Shown: positions 45,791-54,721 of the stretch, piece by piece
Position numbering within the stretch: position 1 is the stretch's first letter
Layout: every line of letters begins with the position of its first letter
Source of the DNA: Paenibacillus glacialis
GTDB taxonomy: Bacteria > Bacillota > Bacilli > Paenibacillales > Paenibacillaceae
Reading direction: 5' to 3'
DNA length: 64,000 nucleotides
Assembly: GCF_001637205.1 (NCBI RefSeq)
Contig: NZ_LVJH01000074.1
Coordinates: 1-64,000, forward strand
Position numbers and translations under genes: made by a program
The notes under the pieces: generated by a model
Seen by the model: only the letters and a program-made list of their open reading frames with translations
Database searches by the model: none
Told to the model about the DNA's origin: nothing

Positions 45791-47203
45791 TTAATTAACA
45801 GGGGGAGTCGATTTATGAAGACGGGATAAAGCTTCAGCATCCGTAAGTAACTTCATTTGTTCTGGGTATCCATAGGTTCCATGTTCGCTAATATCCAAAC
45901 CCATCATCTCTTCTTCTTCAGTTACACGAAGTCCCATGGTAACTTTCATAGCACCAAGAATTATGAATGAGATCACCAGTACAAATACGAAGGTACCCGC
46001 TACACCCAGAGCTTGAATTCCTAATTGATGTATTCCACCACCATAGAATAATCCCGCTTGACCTACCCCAGTCGTTTCAGCTAATTCAGGTGTTGCAAAC
46101 AGTCCTGTTGAGAGAGCTCCCCAGACACCCGCAATACCATGAACAGATACAGCATAGATTGGATCATCCAATCCAGCACGTTCTAACCATTGACCAGCCA
46201 AGAAAGCGACCGTACCGGCAACCGCACCGATGACAACAGCGGCCCACGGTTCAACGAAGGCACAAGAACCTGTTATAGCAACAAGAGCAGCAAGTACACC
46301 ATTTAACATACTTGGAATATCTCCTTTTCCAAATACCATCCAAGAGATCGCAAGTGCTGCTAATGCACCACCCGCAGCCGCAATATTCGTTGTAAGTGAT
46401 ACATATCCGAAGAAATCACCTAATCCCGATAGTCCACTACCTGGGTTAAAGCCAAACCAACCAATCCAGAGAATAACAACACCGAGTACAGTATATACTT
46501 GATTATGTCCTGGAATAACGTTCGGTTTACCATCTTTATTATACTTTCCTAGACGAGGCTTCAATAAGAAGGTTGCTACAAGCGCTGCTGTTGCACCTGT
46601 CAAATGAACTACAGTAGACCCAGCATAATCTTGCATACCTAATTGCCCAAGCCATCCGCCACCCCAAACCCAGTGAGCAACGGCAGGATAGATCACAACC
46701 ATGAACAATGTTCCAAATATAATGTAAACACTCAGTTTGGCACGTTCTGCCATACCTCCTGAGGCAATTGCTAACGAGATCGCTGCGAATGATAATTGAA
46801 ATAAGAACTTAACTGTTAATGATACGTCTGAGAAGGCTAGGGAATCAAATGAACTTGCCATGTTCCCTCCACTTAAGAAGAAACCGGTTTGACCAATAAT
46901 GCCATTACCATTTCCAAATCCTAGACCGAATCCAACAGCCCAGAAAACGATGACGGAAATCCCTAAAGTTAATACCGTCTTACCAGCAACGTGACCCGCA
47001 TTCTTCATACGAACCGTTCCTGCTTCTAATAAAACAAACCCAGCTTGCATAAAAAATACAAGCATGACAGCTAGAAAGACGAAAACCGAGTTAATACCTG
47101 CTTGCAATTGCAAATTTGTAGCACCATCATCTGCAAAAGCACTTAACGGAAAAACCAATAGAGCCAGCATCCCCAAAGCAATCCCTAACATTCTCTTTTT
47201 CAT
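45791..47203 (-). CDS. amtB: Ammonium transporter, AmtB family
   Basis: 470 residues. N-terminal signal-peptide-like segment (KKRMLGIALGMLALLVFPLSAFA), then 11 membrane helices. Family landmarks: GFVLLEAGTVRMKNA, AVAHWVWGGGWLG, DYAGSTVVHLTGA and DPIYAVSVHGIAGVWGALS with pore His residues. The C-terminal tail (LDISEHGTYGYPE) is the region normally contacted by PII proteins, yet no glnK gene is adjacent. GGAGTG decides the start at 47203. A perfect GlnR/TnrA-type palindrome lies between its promoter and start. Confidence 0.94.
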   Translation of the reverse strand: MKKRMLGIALGMLALLVFPLSAFADDGATNLQLQAGINSVFVFLAVMLVFFMQAGFVLLEAGTVRMKNAGHVAGKTVLTLGISVIVFWAVGFGLGFGNGNGIIGQTGFFLSGGNMASSFDSLAFSDVSLTVKFLFQLSFAAISLAIASGGMAERAKLSVYIIFGTLFMVVIYPAVAHWVWGGGWLGQLGMQDYAGSTVVHLTGATAALVATFLLKPRLGKYNKDGKPNVIPGHNQVYTVLGVVILWIGWFGFNPGSGLSGLGDFFGYVSLTTNIAAAGGALAALAISWMVFGKGDIPSMLNGVLAALVAITGSCAFVEPWAAVVIGAVAGTVAFLAGQWLERAGLDDPIYAVSVHGIAGVWGALSTGLFATPELAETTGVGQAGLFYGGGIHQLGIQALGVAGTFVFVLVISFIILGAMKVTMGLRVTEEEEMMGLDISEHGTYGYPEQMKLLTDAEALSRLHKSTPPVN

Positions 47204-47220
47204 CTTCATCACTCCTTTTA

Positions 47221-47237
47221 TGTTATATATTCTTACA
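47221..47237. promoter_or_regulatory. GlnR/TnrA-type operator of amtB
   Basis: TGTTATATATTCTTACA fits TGTNAN7TNACA exactly. It lies about +14 to +30 relative to the predicted amtB transcript start, a position suited to repression. Confidence 0.7.
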
Positions 47238-47257
47238 CTAGTTAAAATGTTAATGTC

Positions 47258-47287
47258 ATTATAAGCAATGAGGTTAACTTTTGACAA
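47258..47287 (-). promoter_or_regulatory. Sigma-A-type promoter of amtB
   Basis: Reverse strand ttgtca, 18 bases, tataat. The predicted transcript start is near 47251. Confidence 0.6.
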
Positions 47288-47492
47288 CATTTTTTCATAA
47301 ATAACCAAATAACTAACAATTAGAGTCACTAAATATAACATTGGATATCTTTGTAAAAGTAAGACGTTTGACTGTATGGTTATCCTTCGAGTATCATATT
47401 TTAAATAGTTAATATTAAGTGATTCATCATTAAATGGATAAGTTGTCTTATTGATTCATATTTATGTAAGTGGGGTGATTCGCATTGGGGAT

Positions 47493-47924
47493 ATGACGTT
47501 GTACAAAATTGGAGAATTAGCTAAAGTTGCTGGTGTCAGCGAGAGAACGATCGATTATTACACAAAATTGGGATTAATAGTTCCTGAAAGTCGAACAGAG
47601 AAAAACTACCGCCTTTATAGCTATGAAACCTCTGCCCGTCTGGTGCGTATTAATCTACTAAAACAAGAGAAGTATACTTTGGAGGAAATAAAGGAAAAGC
47701 TAGACAAGTGGAACATGATCACAGAGGAAGCACAAGTTTCAGACAAACTGACCCATCTAGAACTTCATATGTTGCAGTTAGAGAAGGAAGTTAGGGAACT
47801 CAGCCCTTTAATTGAACAAATGAAACCAGGGCAGGCTAGACGCATGCTGACGCAATTACTCCCTCAGGGAGCAGCTGTTATAGAAGCATTAAAGATCTTG
47901 CTCAATCATGGACCATTAATGTAA
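47493..47924 (+). CDS. MerR-family transcriptional regulator
   Basis: About 143 residues. N-terminal winged-helix YKIGELAKVAGVSERTIDYYTKLGLI with NYRLYSYETSARLVRI, then a coiled-coil dimerisation helix (LEEIKEKLDKW..., LTHLELHMLQLEKEV). It is not canonical GlnR or TnrA, which begin differently. It is divergent from amtB. The start is uncertain: ATG at 47493 has GGGG only two bases away; an upstream in-frame GTG at 47472 is possible. The C terminus lacks an obvious ligand-binding domain. Confidence 0.82.
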   Translation: MTLYKIGELAKVAGVSERTIDYYTKLGLIVPESRTEKNYRLYSYETSARLVRINLLKQEKYTLEEIKEKLDKWNMITEEAQVSDKLTHLELHMLQLEKEVRELSPLIEQMKPGQARRMLTQLLPQGAAVIEALKILLNHGPLM

Positions 47925-47971
47925 ATCTTTTCGCACAATTCAAGGTATAACTATTACTAGGAGGTAAGGAA

Positions 47972-48652
47972 ATGAACTCTAATTCCATGTTTATTCTCAT
48001 CATTATTGCATTCATATTCTCACTATGGGCACAATTTCGCGTTAAGGGCACATTTAAAAAATGGGCTCAAGTAGAAAATCATAATGGACTAACCGGCTAT
48101 GAAGCTGCTCGACGTATGTTAGACGCAAACGGCCTGCAACACATCCCAATTGAGCCAGTAAGAGGATCACTAACCGATCATTACGATCCTATTCATAAAG
48201 TCGTTCGTTTATCGGAACCCGTGTACTACGAAAGTACAATTTCAGCCGTTTCTGTAGCCTGTCATGAGATCGGCCATGCTATTCAACACAAAGAAAACTA
48301 TCCGATGCTAGTTATGCGACACCGTATGTTCCCAGTTGTTAACTTCGCTTCAGGAGTAGCGCCATTCTTACTCATTGCAGGTATTTTATTTTCTTTCACT
48401 AATCTACTCGGCCTAGGAATCATCTTCTTCTCCGCTGCGGTAGCTTTCCAACTCGTAACATTACCAGTTGAATTCAATGCCAGCAGTCGTGCACGTAACA
48501 TTATGGTGGAGCAAGGCTTCATAACAAATGACGAAGAACGTGGCGTCGCTAAAGTATTGAATGCCGCTGCACTCACGTACGTAGCTGCTGCACTCATCTC
48601 CATTCTCGAATTGATTCGTTATGTCATGATGTTCAATAACAGTCGTGATTAA
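47972..48652 (+). CDS. yugP: Membrane zinc metallopeptidase, YugP family
   Basis: 226 residues. N-terminal TM (about 4-20), zinc motif VACHEIGHAIQH (HExxH), two central TMs (about 125-165) and a C-terminal TM. PVEFNASSRA is the third-ligand region. Length matches Bacillus YugP. AGGAGG precedes the ATG; the MerR gene ends 47 bases upstream. Confidence 0.9.
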   Translation: MNSNSMFILIIIAFIFSLWAQFRVKGTFKKWAQVENHNGLTGYEAARRMLDANGLQHIPIEPVRGSLTDHYDPIHKVVRLSEPVYYESTISAVSVACHEIGHAIQHKENYPMLVMRHRMFPVVNFASGVAPFLLIAGILFSFTNLLGLGIIFFSAAVAFQLVTLPVEFNASSRARNIMVEQGFITNDEERGVAKVLNAAALTYVAAALISILELIRYVMMFNNSRD

Positions 48653-48696
48653 TATTTCCGAAACAGTATAAACAAGTATAGCAATACAACGAAAAG

Positions 48697-48726
48697 AACC
48701 CCGATCGGTTAAGTACCGAACGGGGT
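48697..48726. terminator. Bidirectional terminator between yugP and the LysR gene
   Basis: aaccccg-cggt / accg-cggggtt stem with T-runs on both strands. It includes the last codons and stop of the LysR gene. Confidence 0.8.
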
Positions 48727-49629
48727 TTTGTTATTTATGCTCATAAGTTCGAAATAATTAAGTAAAAAATTGCGAAATGCTTGAGCAACTAACGGCAACT
48801 TATCATCTGATCTATGAATCAATCCAATCGTTCGCGTGACTCTTGGTTCGGATATTCTAACACGTGCAGGTTGAAGTGGATTACTTTGGAAGAATGCCAT
48901 TTCAGGTAAAAGACTGACGCCCATCCCCGCTGCGACTAACCCTCGAATTGTATCGGTTTCCTCTCCCTCAAAGGCGATTTGAGGAGTGAACCCCGCTTCA
49001 AGACAGGCTTGCCAGACAATCGGGCGTAAGGAATACCCCTTACTAAACAAAATGAATTTATCTGCGCTCAGTTGATCTAACGTAATAGATTCTTCCTGCG
49101 CGAGTGCATGATTCGGAGGCAGAATAGCATACATTTCTTCAGTCAGCACCACATCACCTTCTACTTGATCATGCCCCTCCGGAAAAGGAGAGATGAAGGC
49201 CAGATCAACTTCAGCAGATACAACATCCCGAATCAGTGAAGGATACATCCCCTGCTTAAACCGGAATTTCACATTCGGGTAGCGCTTTCTAAATTCAGCA
49301 ACAACCGTTGGAATCAAGTGAATGCCGAGACTATGAGGAAATCCAATTCGAATCTCTCCTCGCTCAGGATCCAGAAATTCATGAACTTCAGCAACCGCTT
49401 TGTCTAGATCCTTCATAAGACTCTCTACCCGCTTACAGAACAGATGACCTACCGGTGTTAATTGTAGATTCCTTCCTTTTTGCATAAATAAATCAACGCC
49501 TAGTTCCTGTTCCAATTGATGTATCTGCCTACTTACGGCAGACTGGGCTACATGAAGCTCTTCGGCTGCTTGGGTTACATGCTCTTTCTGTGCTACTTTC
49601 ATGAAATAGTGCAACTGTCTCAGTTCCAC
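48709..49629 (-). CDS. LysR-family regulator, GltC-like
   Basis: 306 residues. N-terminal helix-turn-helix MELRQLHYFMKVAQKEHVTQAAEELHVAQSAVSRQI... is of the GltC type. The effector domain (about 90-290) shows GEIRIGFPHSLGIHLIPTVV and GLVAAGMGVSLLPE. GltC activates glutamate synthase in Bacillus, but no gltAB lies nearby, so the target is unknown. GTG start with TTGGAG upstream. Confidence 0.88.
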   Translation of the reverse strand: MELRQLHYFMKVAQKEHVTQAAEELHVAQSAVSRQIHQLEQELGVDLFMQKGRNLQLTPVGHLFCKRVESLMKDLDKAVAEVHEFLDPERGEIRIGFPHSLGIHLIPTVVAEFRKRYPNVKFRFKQGMYPSLIRDVVSAEVDLAFISPFPEGHDQVEGDVVLTEEMYAILPPNHALAQEESITLDQLSADKFILFSKGYSLRPIVWQACLEAGFTPQIAFEGEETDTIRGLVAAGMGVSLLPEMAFFQSNPLQPARVRISEPRVTRTIGLIHRSDDKLPLVAQAFRNFLLNYFELMSINNKTPFGT

Positions 49630-49673
49630 GCGGGTGATCGCTCCAATCTAGAATGTATGATCAAATCCTTAAT

Positions 49674-50279
49674 TTATCGTCGCTTACCTATCAACCTAAT
49701 GATGAGTCCATATACAAAGAATCCACCAATTAAACCACCGAAATGAGCCATCCAATTCACATTTGCCACAATGACTGAGGATATAATCCCAAACACTAGC
49801 ATAGCATACAACGTCTTACGAGAGGATTCATCTAATAATTTTTGTTGGAATACAGCGATGTATAAGTACGCACCGTATATCCCATAGATCGCGCCTGAAG
49901 CCCCTACCGATATAACCATCCTATCCATTTGAATATTATAAGCAGATGATAGTACATTCCCCACAATACCACTCAAGAGGTACAGCAAAGTGTATTTCCA
50001 TGAACCCATGAGCCGTTCTAGAGGCGGAGCAAATACTAGTAATCCGAAACAATTAAATAATAAATGATCAAATCCACTATGAAGGAACATAGCTGTCACA
50101 TACCTCCAGCTTTCTCCTTCATTAATCAACGCACCAAATCTATAGAGCGTTTCATTATTTGCAGATCCACCATTAAACATTAATATCAAGAACATGATGA
50201 TGTTTATTAATAGTAACAATGACGTTACAGGATACAATCTCAAATAACTTTTCCAATTCTCAGTTCGGATAAATATCAT
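49674..50279 (-). CDS. Rhomboid family intramembrane serine protease
   Basis: 201 residues, six membrane helices. Catalytic Ser in GASGAIYGIYG, catalytic His in HFGGLIGGF, and the L1/WR region WRYVTAMFLHSGFDHLLFN. It cleaves membrane proteins within or near the bilayer. AAGGAAGG precedes the ATG. It lies 44 bases upstream of the LysR gene on the same strand. Confidence 0.92.
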   Translation of the reverse strand: MIFIRTENWKSYLRLYPVTSLLLLINIIMFLILMFNGGSANNETLYRFGALINEGESWRYVTAMFLHSGFDHLLFNCFGLLVFAPPLERLMGSWKYTLLYLLSGIVGNVLSSAYNIQMDRMVISVGASGAIYGIYGAYLYIAVFQQKLLDESSRKTLYAMLVFGIISSVIVANVNWMAHFGGLIGGFFVYGLIIRLIGKRR

Positions 50280-50316
50280 AAGAACCTTCCTTTACTCTAT
50301 ACTAACAACATCAGTA

Positions 50317-50346
50317 TTGGTAATGTTATTCCAAAAAGATTATAAT
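50317..50346 (+). promoter_or_regulatory. Sigma-A-type promoter of tpx
   Basis: ttggta, 18 bases, tataat. The -10 lies in ttataatta, which resembles half a PerR box, but the second half is not conserved. Confidence 0.45.
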
Positions 50347-50396
50347 TACCATGACAGTCTTTACTAAATCTAAATTATTCAAGGAGGAAAATCACA

Positions 50397-50915
50397 ATGG
50401 CACAAGAACGTACTGGTATTGCAACTTTCAAAAGTAACCCTATTACATTGATTGGACCAAAACTGAAAGCAGGTGATTCCGCTCCTGATTTCACTGTTAG
50501 CAAAAACTTACTTGAAGACGTATCCTTAAAGGATTACGCTGGTAAAATTAAATTGATCAGTGTCGTCCCTTCCCTAGATACAGGCGTTTGTGATACACAA
50601 ACACGTCGTTTCAACGAAGAAGCTGATAAGCTAGGCGATGATGTTATCATCCTTACCGTTAGTATGGATCTTCCATTTGCACAAGCACGTTGGTGTGGTG
50701 CAGCTGGTGTGGAACGTGTCATTACATTATCTGACCACAAGTCATCCTCTTTCGGAGAAGCCTACGGCGTATTAATTAAGGAATTCCGCCTTGATATGCG
50801 CTCGATCTTTGTAATCGACAAAGACGATAAGATCACTTACGTGGAATATCTCAGCGAAATGACTGAACATCCAAACTATGAAAATGCTGTAGCTGCAGTT
50901 AAATCCTTACTGTAA
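50397..50915 (+). CDS. tpx: Thiol peroxidase
   Basis: 172-residue atypical 2-Cys peroxiredoxin reducing hydroperoxides with thioredoxin. Peroxidatic Cys in PSLDTGVCDTQTRRFNEEA; resolving Cys in ARWCGAAGVERV. AAGGAGG precedes the ATG. Monocistronic with its own terminator. Confidence 0.95.
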   Translation: MAQERTGIATFKSNPITLIGPKLKAGDSAPDFTVSKNLLEDVSLKDYAGKIKLISVVPSLDTGVCDTQTRRFNEEADKLGDDVIILTVSMDLPFAQARWCGAAGVERVITLSDHKSSSFGEAYGVLIKEFRLDMRSIFVIDKDDKITYVEYLSEMTEHPNYENAVAAVKSLL

Positions 50916-50924
50916 TTTATGCTT

Positions 50925-50965
50925 AAAAAAGCGGGAGAAAGAGCTAATCCTTCTCTCGCTTTTTT
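50925..50965. terminator. Bidirectional terminator between tpx and the DUF1499 gene
   Basis: aaaaaagcgggagaa / ttctctcgctttttt stem. Confidence 0.85.
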
Positions 50966-50984
50966 AAAAAAATAATTCGAATCC

Positions 50985-51377
50985 TTACTCAAATGATTTA
51001 TATTTAGCCAACTTCTTATCTAGTGCTGCAAACAAATGAATAATAATTCGATAATTAGCTCCTAGATCACCCAACGAACCTCTTGATGCAGAATATATAT
51101 CCACTGCACTGCGAACAGGACCGGTCGAAAGAACAGACACTGTAATGTCTACCGTACGCCCAAAGGAAGTCTTCTTCTCAAGAATAATTTCCCCAACCGA
51201 TGGAACTTCATGTAGAACTTTGTAACCCGGAATTTTTTTCAGCGTGGACGAGACTTCCTCCCATGCTTTGTCTTTCGATAAATTGTAATAGCGCGTTTTC
51301 ATTTCAGGATCTTTTACTCTGTCTCCCGTTCCTTCTTGACTACGTATGATCCCCACTAGAACTCTCTTTAACGACAA
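50985..51377 (-). CDS. DUF1499 family protein
   Basis: 130 residues, soluble, no signal peptide. DUF1499 landmarks: AWEEVSSTLKKIPGYKVL, and the C-terminal SASRGSLGDLGANYRIIIHLF. Function unknown. TTG start preceded by GGGGGAAAGG. Confidence 0.82.
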   Translation of the reverse strand: MSLKRVLVGIIRSQEGTGDRVKDPEMKTRYYNLSKDKAWEEVSSTLKKIPGYKVLHEVPSVGEIILEKKTSFGRTVDITVSVLSTGPVRSAVDIYSASRGSLGDLGANYRIIIHLFAALDKKLAKYKSFE

Positions 51378-51475
51378 GACCTTTCCCCCTTTAAAATAAC
51401 CATCAATACATAATAGTTTAACATTGAACTCCTCAGAACAAAAGAGGTTGGCCCATATAATCTCATAGTCTCAAC

Positions 51476-51522
51476 AAAAAAAGCACTCCAGCATCGATGT
51501 TATATCGACAGTGGAATGCTTT
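51476..51522 (-). terminator. Terminator downstream of the 6S-like RNA
   Basis: Reverse strand: aaagca-tcca...tcgat / atcga...tgga-tgcttt stem followed by a T-run. It lies about 25 bases beyond the presumed mature 3' end. Confidence 0.65.
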
Positions 51523-51544
51523 AACATTACAATCCATTAGATAA

Positions 51545-51742
51545 GAAAAGAAAAGAATCCCGCTTATGCCGTTCGGTCAAATTGTCTTCTGAACCTGCAG
51601 TAGCAGGTGGGTGATCGCAGAAATGCTTTTGAAGTCCCCATGTCATATAGACAGGGCGTTTCAGCTACGCTCCTTATAGATCTCCCTAGACATCATCATT
51701 GGTTCAAAATAACGATTAACCGTGTCGAACATCGCAGGATTT
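51545..51742 (-). ncRNA. ssrS: Probable 6S RNA
   Basis: A ~195-nt non-coding transcript with a consensus promoter. The ends pair: aaatcctgc with gcgggatt, then atg-ttcg with cgaa-cggcat, forming the long rod-like closing stem typical of 6S RNA, with a large interior region between. The 5' gcgatgttcg block resembles the same region of known 6S RNAs. 6S RNA sequesters housekeeping RNA polymerase. The identification rests on size, fold and promoter, not on a covariance model. Confidence 0.65.
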
Positions 51743-51748
51743 GTTACT

Positions 51749-51777
51749 ATTATAATCCTAACGATTAGAAATGTAAA
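51749..51777 (-). promoter_or_regulatory. Promoter of the 6S-like RNA
   Basis: Reverse strand tttaca, 17 bases, tataat; predicted start at about 51742, where the paired 5' end of the RNA begins. Confidence 0.75.
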
Positions 51778-51829
51778 CTCAAATGAAGTTATTTAACAAC
51801 TCCAATTTCTTACAACTAAATTACTATTT

Positions 51830-52606
51830 CTAATTTTTAGTTGAAGCAGTTTCTTCTAAAGAAGATGAGTCGGCTAATGCTTTCTCTTCTTCTAAAAGTC
51901 TTAACCTTTCTGCTTTCTCTTGCATTTTGAGGAATGACCCATAGAAGTTAAAGAACGACCACATCGCCATTAATGTTATGATGAAGAATATAATTAATAC
52001 AGGATATAGTGACGTTATATACAATAACAGCCCACAACCCGCTACAGTAGCAACCATTTTCATAGGACGAATTAGCGTTAGTAGAATTGCATTTTTTATG
52101 ATTAAGAATATACTCATATGATAATGGACAACCATAGAGAAGAAATTAAACAAAGAAACAAACAGCATTATAAGTAATACGAGCATCACTCCACCCACAA
52201 GTTGTAGGTTATCCATAGTCATATACACCTTATAATCAACAAACATAATTACAAATAATAACGTATAGAAGATCCCACCAATCATGGACTGTTTGTAATT
52301 ATCCTTATATCCTTTAAAAAAGGTACGAAAAATAGGTACATCTGTATCACCCATAATCCACTTCCGTACAGTAGCAAATAAAGCTGAAATAGCAGGAAAC
52401 AATGTAAACGGTGCCAAAATACCCATAGCCCAATTTAATAATAATTGATCATTTGCCGTCGCATCTGTTTGATATAACAAAAATTTGAGTAATAACATAA
52501 ATAGAAATGGCGAAGAACAGATCACCCATAATATGTTACTGTACGCTATTCGCGTAACCCATTCCGTTAATTTATAAAGTCCTCCCATTGCGCCTCTAAA
52601 TTCCAA
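51830..52606 (-). CDS. YesL-like (DUF624) membrane protein
   Basis: About 258 residues with six membrane segments and a charged C-terminal coiled tail (KMQEKAERLRLLEEEKALAD). The N-terminal GGLYKLTEWVTRIAYSNILWVICSSPF matches the YesL/DUF624 family, often found near sugar transporters, though none is here. TTG start after GGAGGAGAGG; the precise start is uncertain. Confidence 0.75.
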   Translation of the reverse strand: MEFRGAMGGLYKLTEWVTRIAYSNILWVICSSPFLFMLLLKFLLYQTDATANDQLLLNWAMGILAPFTLFPAISALFATVRKWIMGDTDVPIFRTFFKGYKDNYKQSMIGGIFYTLLFVIMFVDYKVYMTMDNLQLVGGVMLVLLIMLFVSLFNFFSMVVHYHMSIFLIIKNAILLTLIRPMKMVATVAGCGLLLYITSLYPVLIIFFIITLMAMWSFFNFYGSFLKMQEKAERLRLLEEEKALADSSSLEETASTKN

Positions 52607-52717
52607 GACCTCTCCTCCTCTGTAAACATGCATGTACATAATAATATACCGTATTTGCTGTATACAATGCCAGTCTATAATTTTGATACTATGTAATCCG
52701 ATACTTTTTACATAAAG

Positions 52718-52749
52718 AAAAGACGAAGTGTAGATACACTTCGTCTTTT
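52718..52749. terminator. Terminator of cshA
   Basis: aaaagacgaagtgta / tacacttcgtctttt perfect 15-bp stem with a two-base loop. Confidence 0.85.
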
Positions 52750-52762
52750 AGTTGTATTGATA

Positions 52763-54367
52763 CTATTCGAAAGAACTGTCAGGACGTTTCGCCGGACGGC
52801 TACTGCTACTAGTGCTGCTACTTGGGCGTGGTTTGTTCGTACGTGCTGAAGAATCACGACCAGCTCCGCCATCTTTGTTGTAACTGCTCTTACCTGCGTA
52901 TCCACCACGACTTCCTCCGCCACTACTATCACGATCACGACGATAGTTGCTACCGCCTGTGCTTGATCCAGAAGTGCTGCCGTTACGTGAACCGTAGCTG
53001 CCTGAAGGTTTGCGACCACTGCGAATGTCTGGTTTACGACGTTTAGCACGCATTGGATCTTCTGGTGTCAAATGGATATCACTATCCTTTTTCTCACCTG
53101 TCAGCAATTTCATCGCTGCAGTTAACAATTGAACTGAATCATATTGTTCCAACAACTGGATAGCAATTCCCTTGTACTCGTTCAACTCACCCTTTTCCAA
53201 CGTTTCAAGCAATCTTTCAGCTGTAATACGTTGTTTACCTTCAATAGCCTCAGCCATCGTCGGAAGTGGTTTACGTGTAATACGGTGACGAGTAACACGC
53301 TCGATAAAGTGGAAATGATCCATTTCACGTGGAGTTACGAACGACCAAGCCGTACCTTCTTTACCTGCACGACCTGTACGACCAATACGGTGTACATAGC
53401 TCTCAGGATCTTGAGGTAGATCGAAGTTGATAACATGTGTTACACCAGAAACATCAAGCCCACGAGCGGCTACATCCGTTGCAACTAGTACATCAATACT
53501 TCCATCGCGGAATTTACGCATAACTGCATCACGTTGATTCTGTGACAAATCTCCGTGTAGTCCATCAGCTGAATATCCACGTTTCTGCAAAGCTTCAGAC
53601 AATTCATCTACACGACGTTTAGTACGTCCAAATACGATGGCAAGATCTGGCGATTCCATGTCAATAAGACGGCTAAGTGCTTCGAATTTTTGACGTTCTG
53701 GAACTTCAATGTAAGCTTGATCAATCAGAGGAGCACTTACATGCTTAGGAATAACCGATACATGTTCAGGGTTATTCAAGAACTGATGTGCAAGCTTCTG
53801 GATGTTTGCTGGCATCGTTGCGGAGAACAACATAGTCTGACGTTCTTCTGGTACCAACTTCAGAATGGATTGAATATCTTCCATGAAGCCCATATCAAGC
53901 ATTTCGTCTGCTTCATCTAATACAACTGTTTGAACATCAGTCAAACGGATCGTTTTGCGGTTAATATGATCCAAAAGACGTCCAGGTGTACCAATGATAA
54001 CCTGAGGTTTGTTTTTAAGGGATCGAATCTGACGGCTAATATCTTGACCACCATAAATAGCCAATGAACGAATTCCTTTGAAACGAGAAAGCTTACCGAT
54101 TTCTTCTGCTACTTGGATAGCAAGCTCACGAGTCGGGGTCATGATCAAAGCCATAATTCTGTCTTCTTCTTTGCTGATTTTAGAAATCAACGGCAAACCA
54201 AATGCTGCTGTTTTACCAGTACCTGTCTGCGCTTGACCGATCAAATCTCTTCCTGACATAGCGATAGGAATAGCTTGGTCTTGAATTGGCGTGGATTCTT
54301 CAAATCCTAGCTCCGTAATCGCCTGGAGGATCTTAGGCTCCAAGCCAAATTCTGCAAATGTTTTCAA
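52763..54367 (-). CDS. cshA: DEAD-box RNA helicase, CshA type
   Basis: 534 residues. Q motif, Walker [22 protein letters not shown] (FSATMPA), and the C-terminal lobe with [16 protein letters not shown] and HRIGRTGR. The last ~85 residues are low complexity, Gly/Ser/Arg-rich, an RNA-binding tail. Unwinds RNA in degradosome and ribosome assembly, especially in the cold. TTG start 11 bases after AAGGAG. The leader carries two tandem hairpins. Confidence 0.92.
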   Translation of the reverse strand: MKTFAEFGLEPKILQAITELGFEESTPIQDQAIPIAMSGRDLIGQAQTGTGKTAAFGLPLISKISKEEDRIMALIMTPTRELAIQVAEEIGKLSRFKGIRSLAIYGGQDISRQIRSLKNKPQVIIGTPGRLLDHINRKTIRLTDVQTVVLDEADEMLDMGFMEDIQSILKLVPEERQTMLFSATMPANIQKLAHQFLNNPEHVSVIPKHVSAPLIDQAYIEVPERQKFEALSRLIDMESPDLAIVFGRTKRRVDELSEALQKRGYSADGLHGDLSQNQRDAVMRKFRDGSIDVLVATDVAARGLDVSGVTHVINFDLPQDPESYVHRIGRTGRAGKEGTAWSFVTPREMDHFHFIERVTRHRITRKPLPTMAEAIEGKQRITAERLLETLEKGELNEYKGIAIQLLEQYDSVQLLTAAMKLLTGEKKDSDIHLTPEDPMRAKRRKPDIRSGRKPSGSYGSRNGSTSGSSTGGSNYRRDRDSSGGGSRGGYAGKSSYNKDGGAGRDSSARTNKPRPSSSTSSSSRPAKRPDSSFE

Positions 54368-54390
54368 ATATATTCATGCTCCTTCTATAT

Positions 54391-54433
54391 AGTGGACATA
54401 CCACATTCTTGTCAGTGGACATTCCACATTCTT
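54391..54433 (-). repeat. Tandem hairpin repeat in the cshA leader
   Basis: Two 20-base copies (agtggacat-ccacattctt, one mismatch) spaced by 3 bases. Each contains the gtgg-acatw-ccac hairpin. They lie 24 bases upstream of the cshA start. The remaining leader to 54721 shows no other gene. Confidence 0.6.
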
Positions 54434-54721
54434 CTCTGTATTCTTAAGTAGCGGCATACGTGTATAGGGTAGCCATACATGCCGTAAAATATTGCATGAA
54501 CAAAAGTTCATAGCGTTATCCGGATTTTTTTAAACCATCTAAATGACTATTCGGTTATTATTAAGCCGAAATAATGCAAAAATAATACTATTGTACAACC
54601 CTACTCAAGAACATCCAATACATTATATCACAAAACAAATTATATTTACTACTAAGTTACTCTGAATAAAAAAATATTTAGTTACAACAAGAATTACTAC
54701 AACATTAAAGGTGGGTTTATT

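Noticed and set aside
45967-46502. Forward frames of about 90 codons inside amtB
   Set aside because: They are antisense shadows of the conserved transporter sequence; composition is typical of such shadows and no ribosome-binding site fits.
50335-50355. PerR box upstream of tpx
   Set aside because: Only one half (ttataat) matches; it is better explained as the -10 element.
52708-53049. 113-codon reverse frame rich in Val and Ala overlapping the cshA 3' end
   Set aside because: It is an out-of-frame reading of the Gly/Ser/Arg-rich low-complexity tail of cshA and reads through its terminator.
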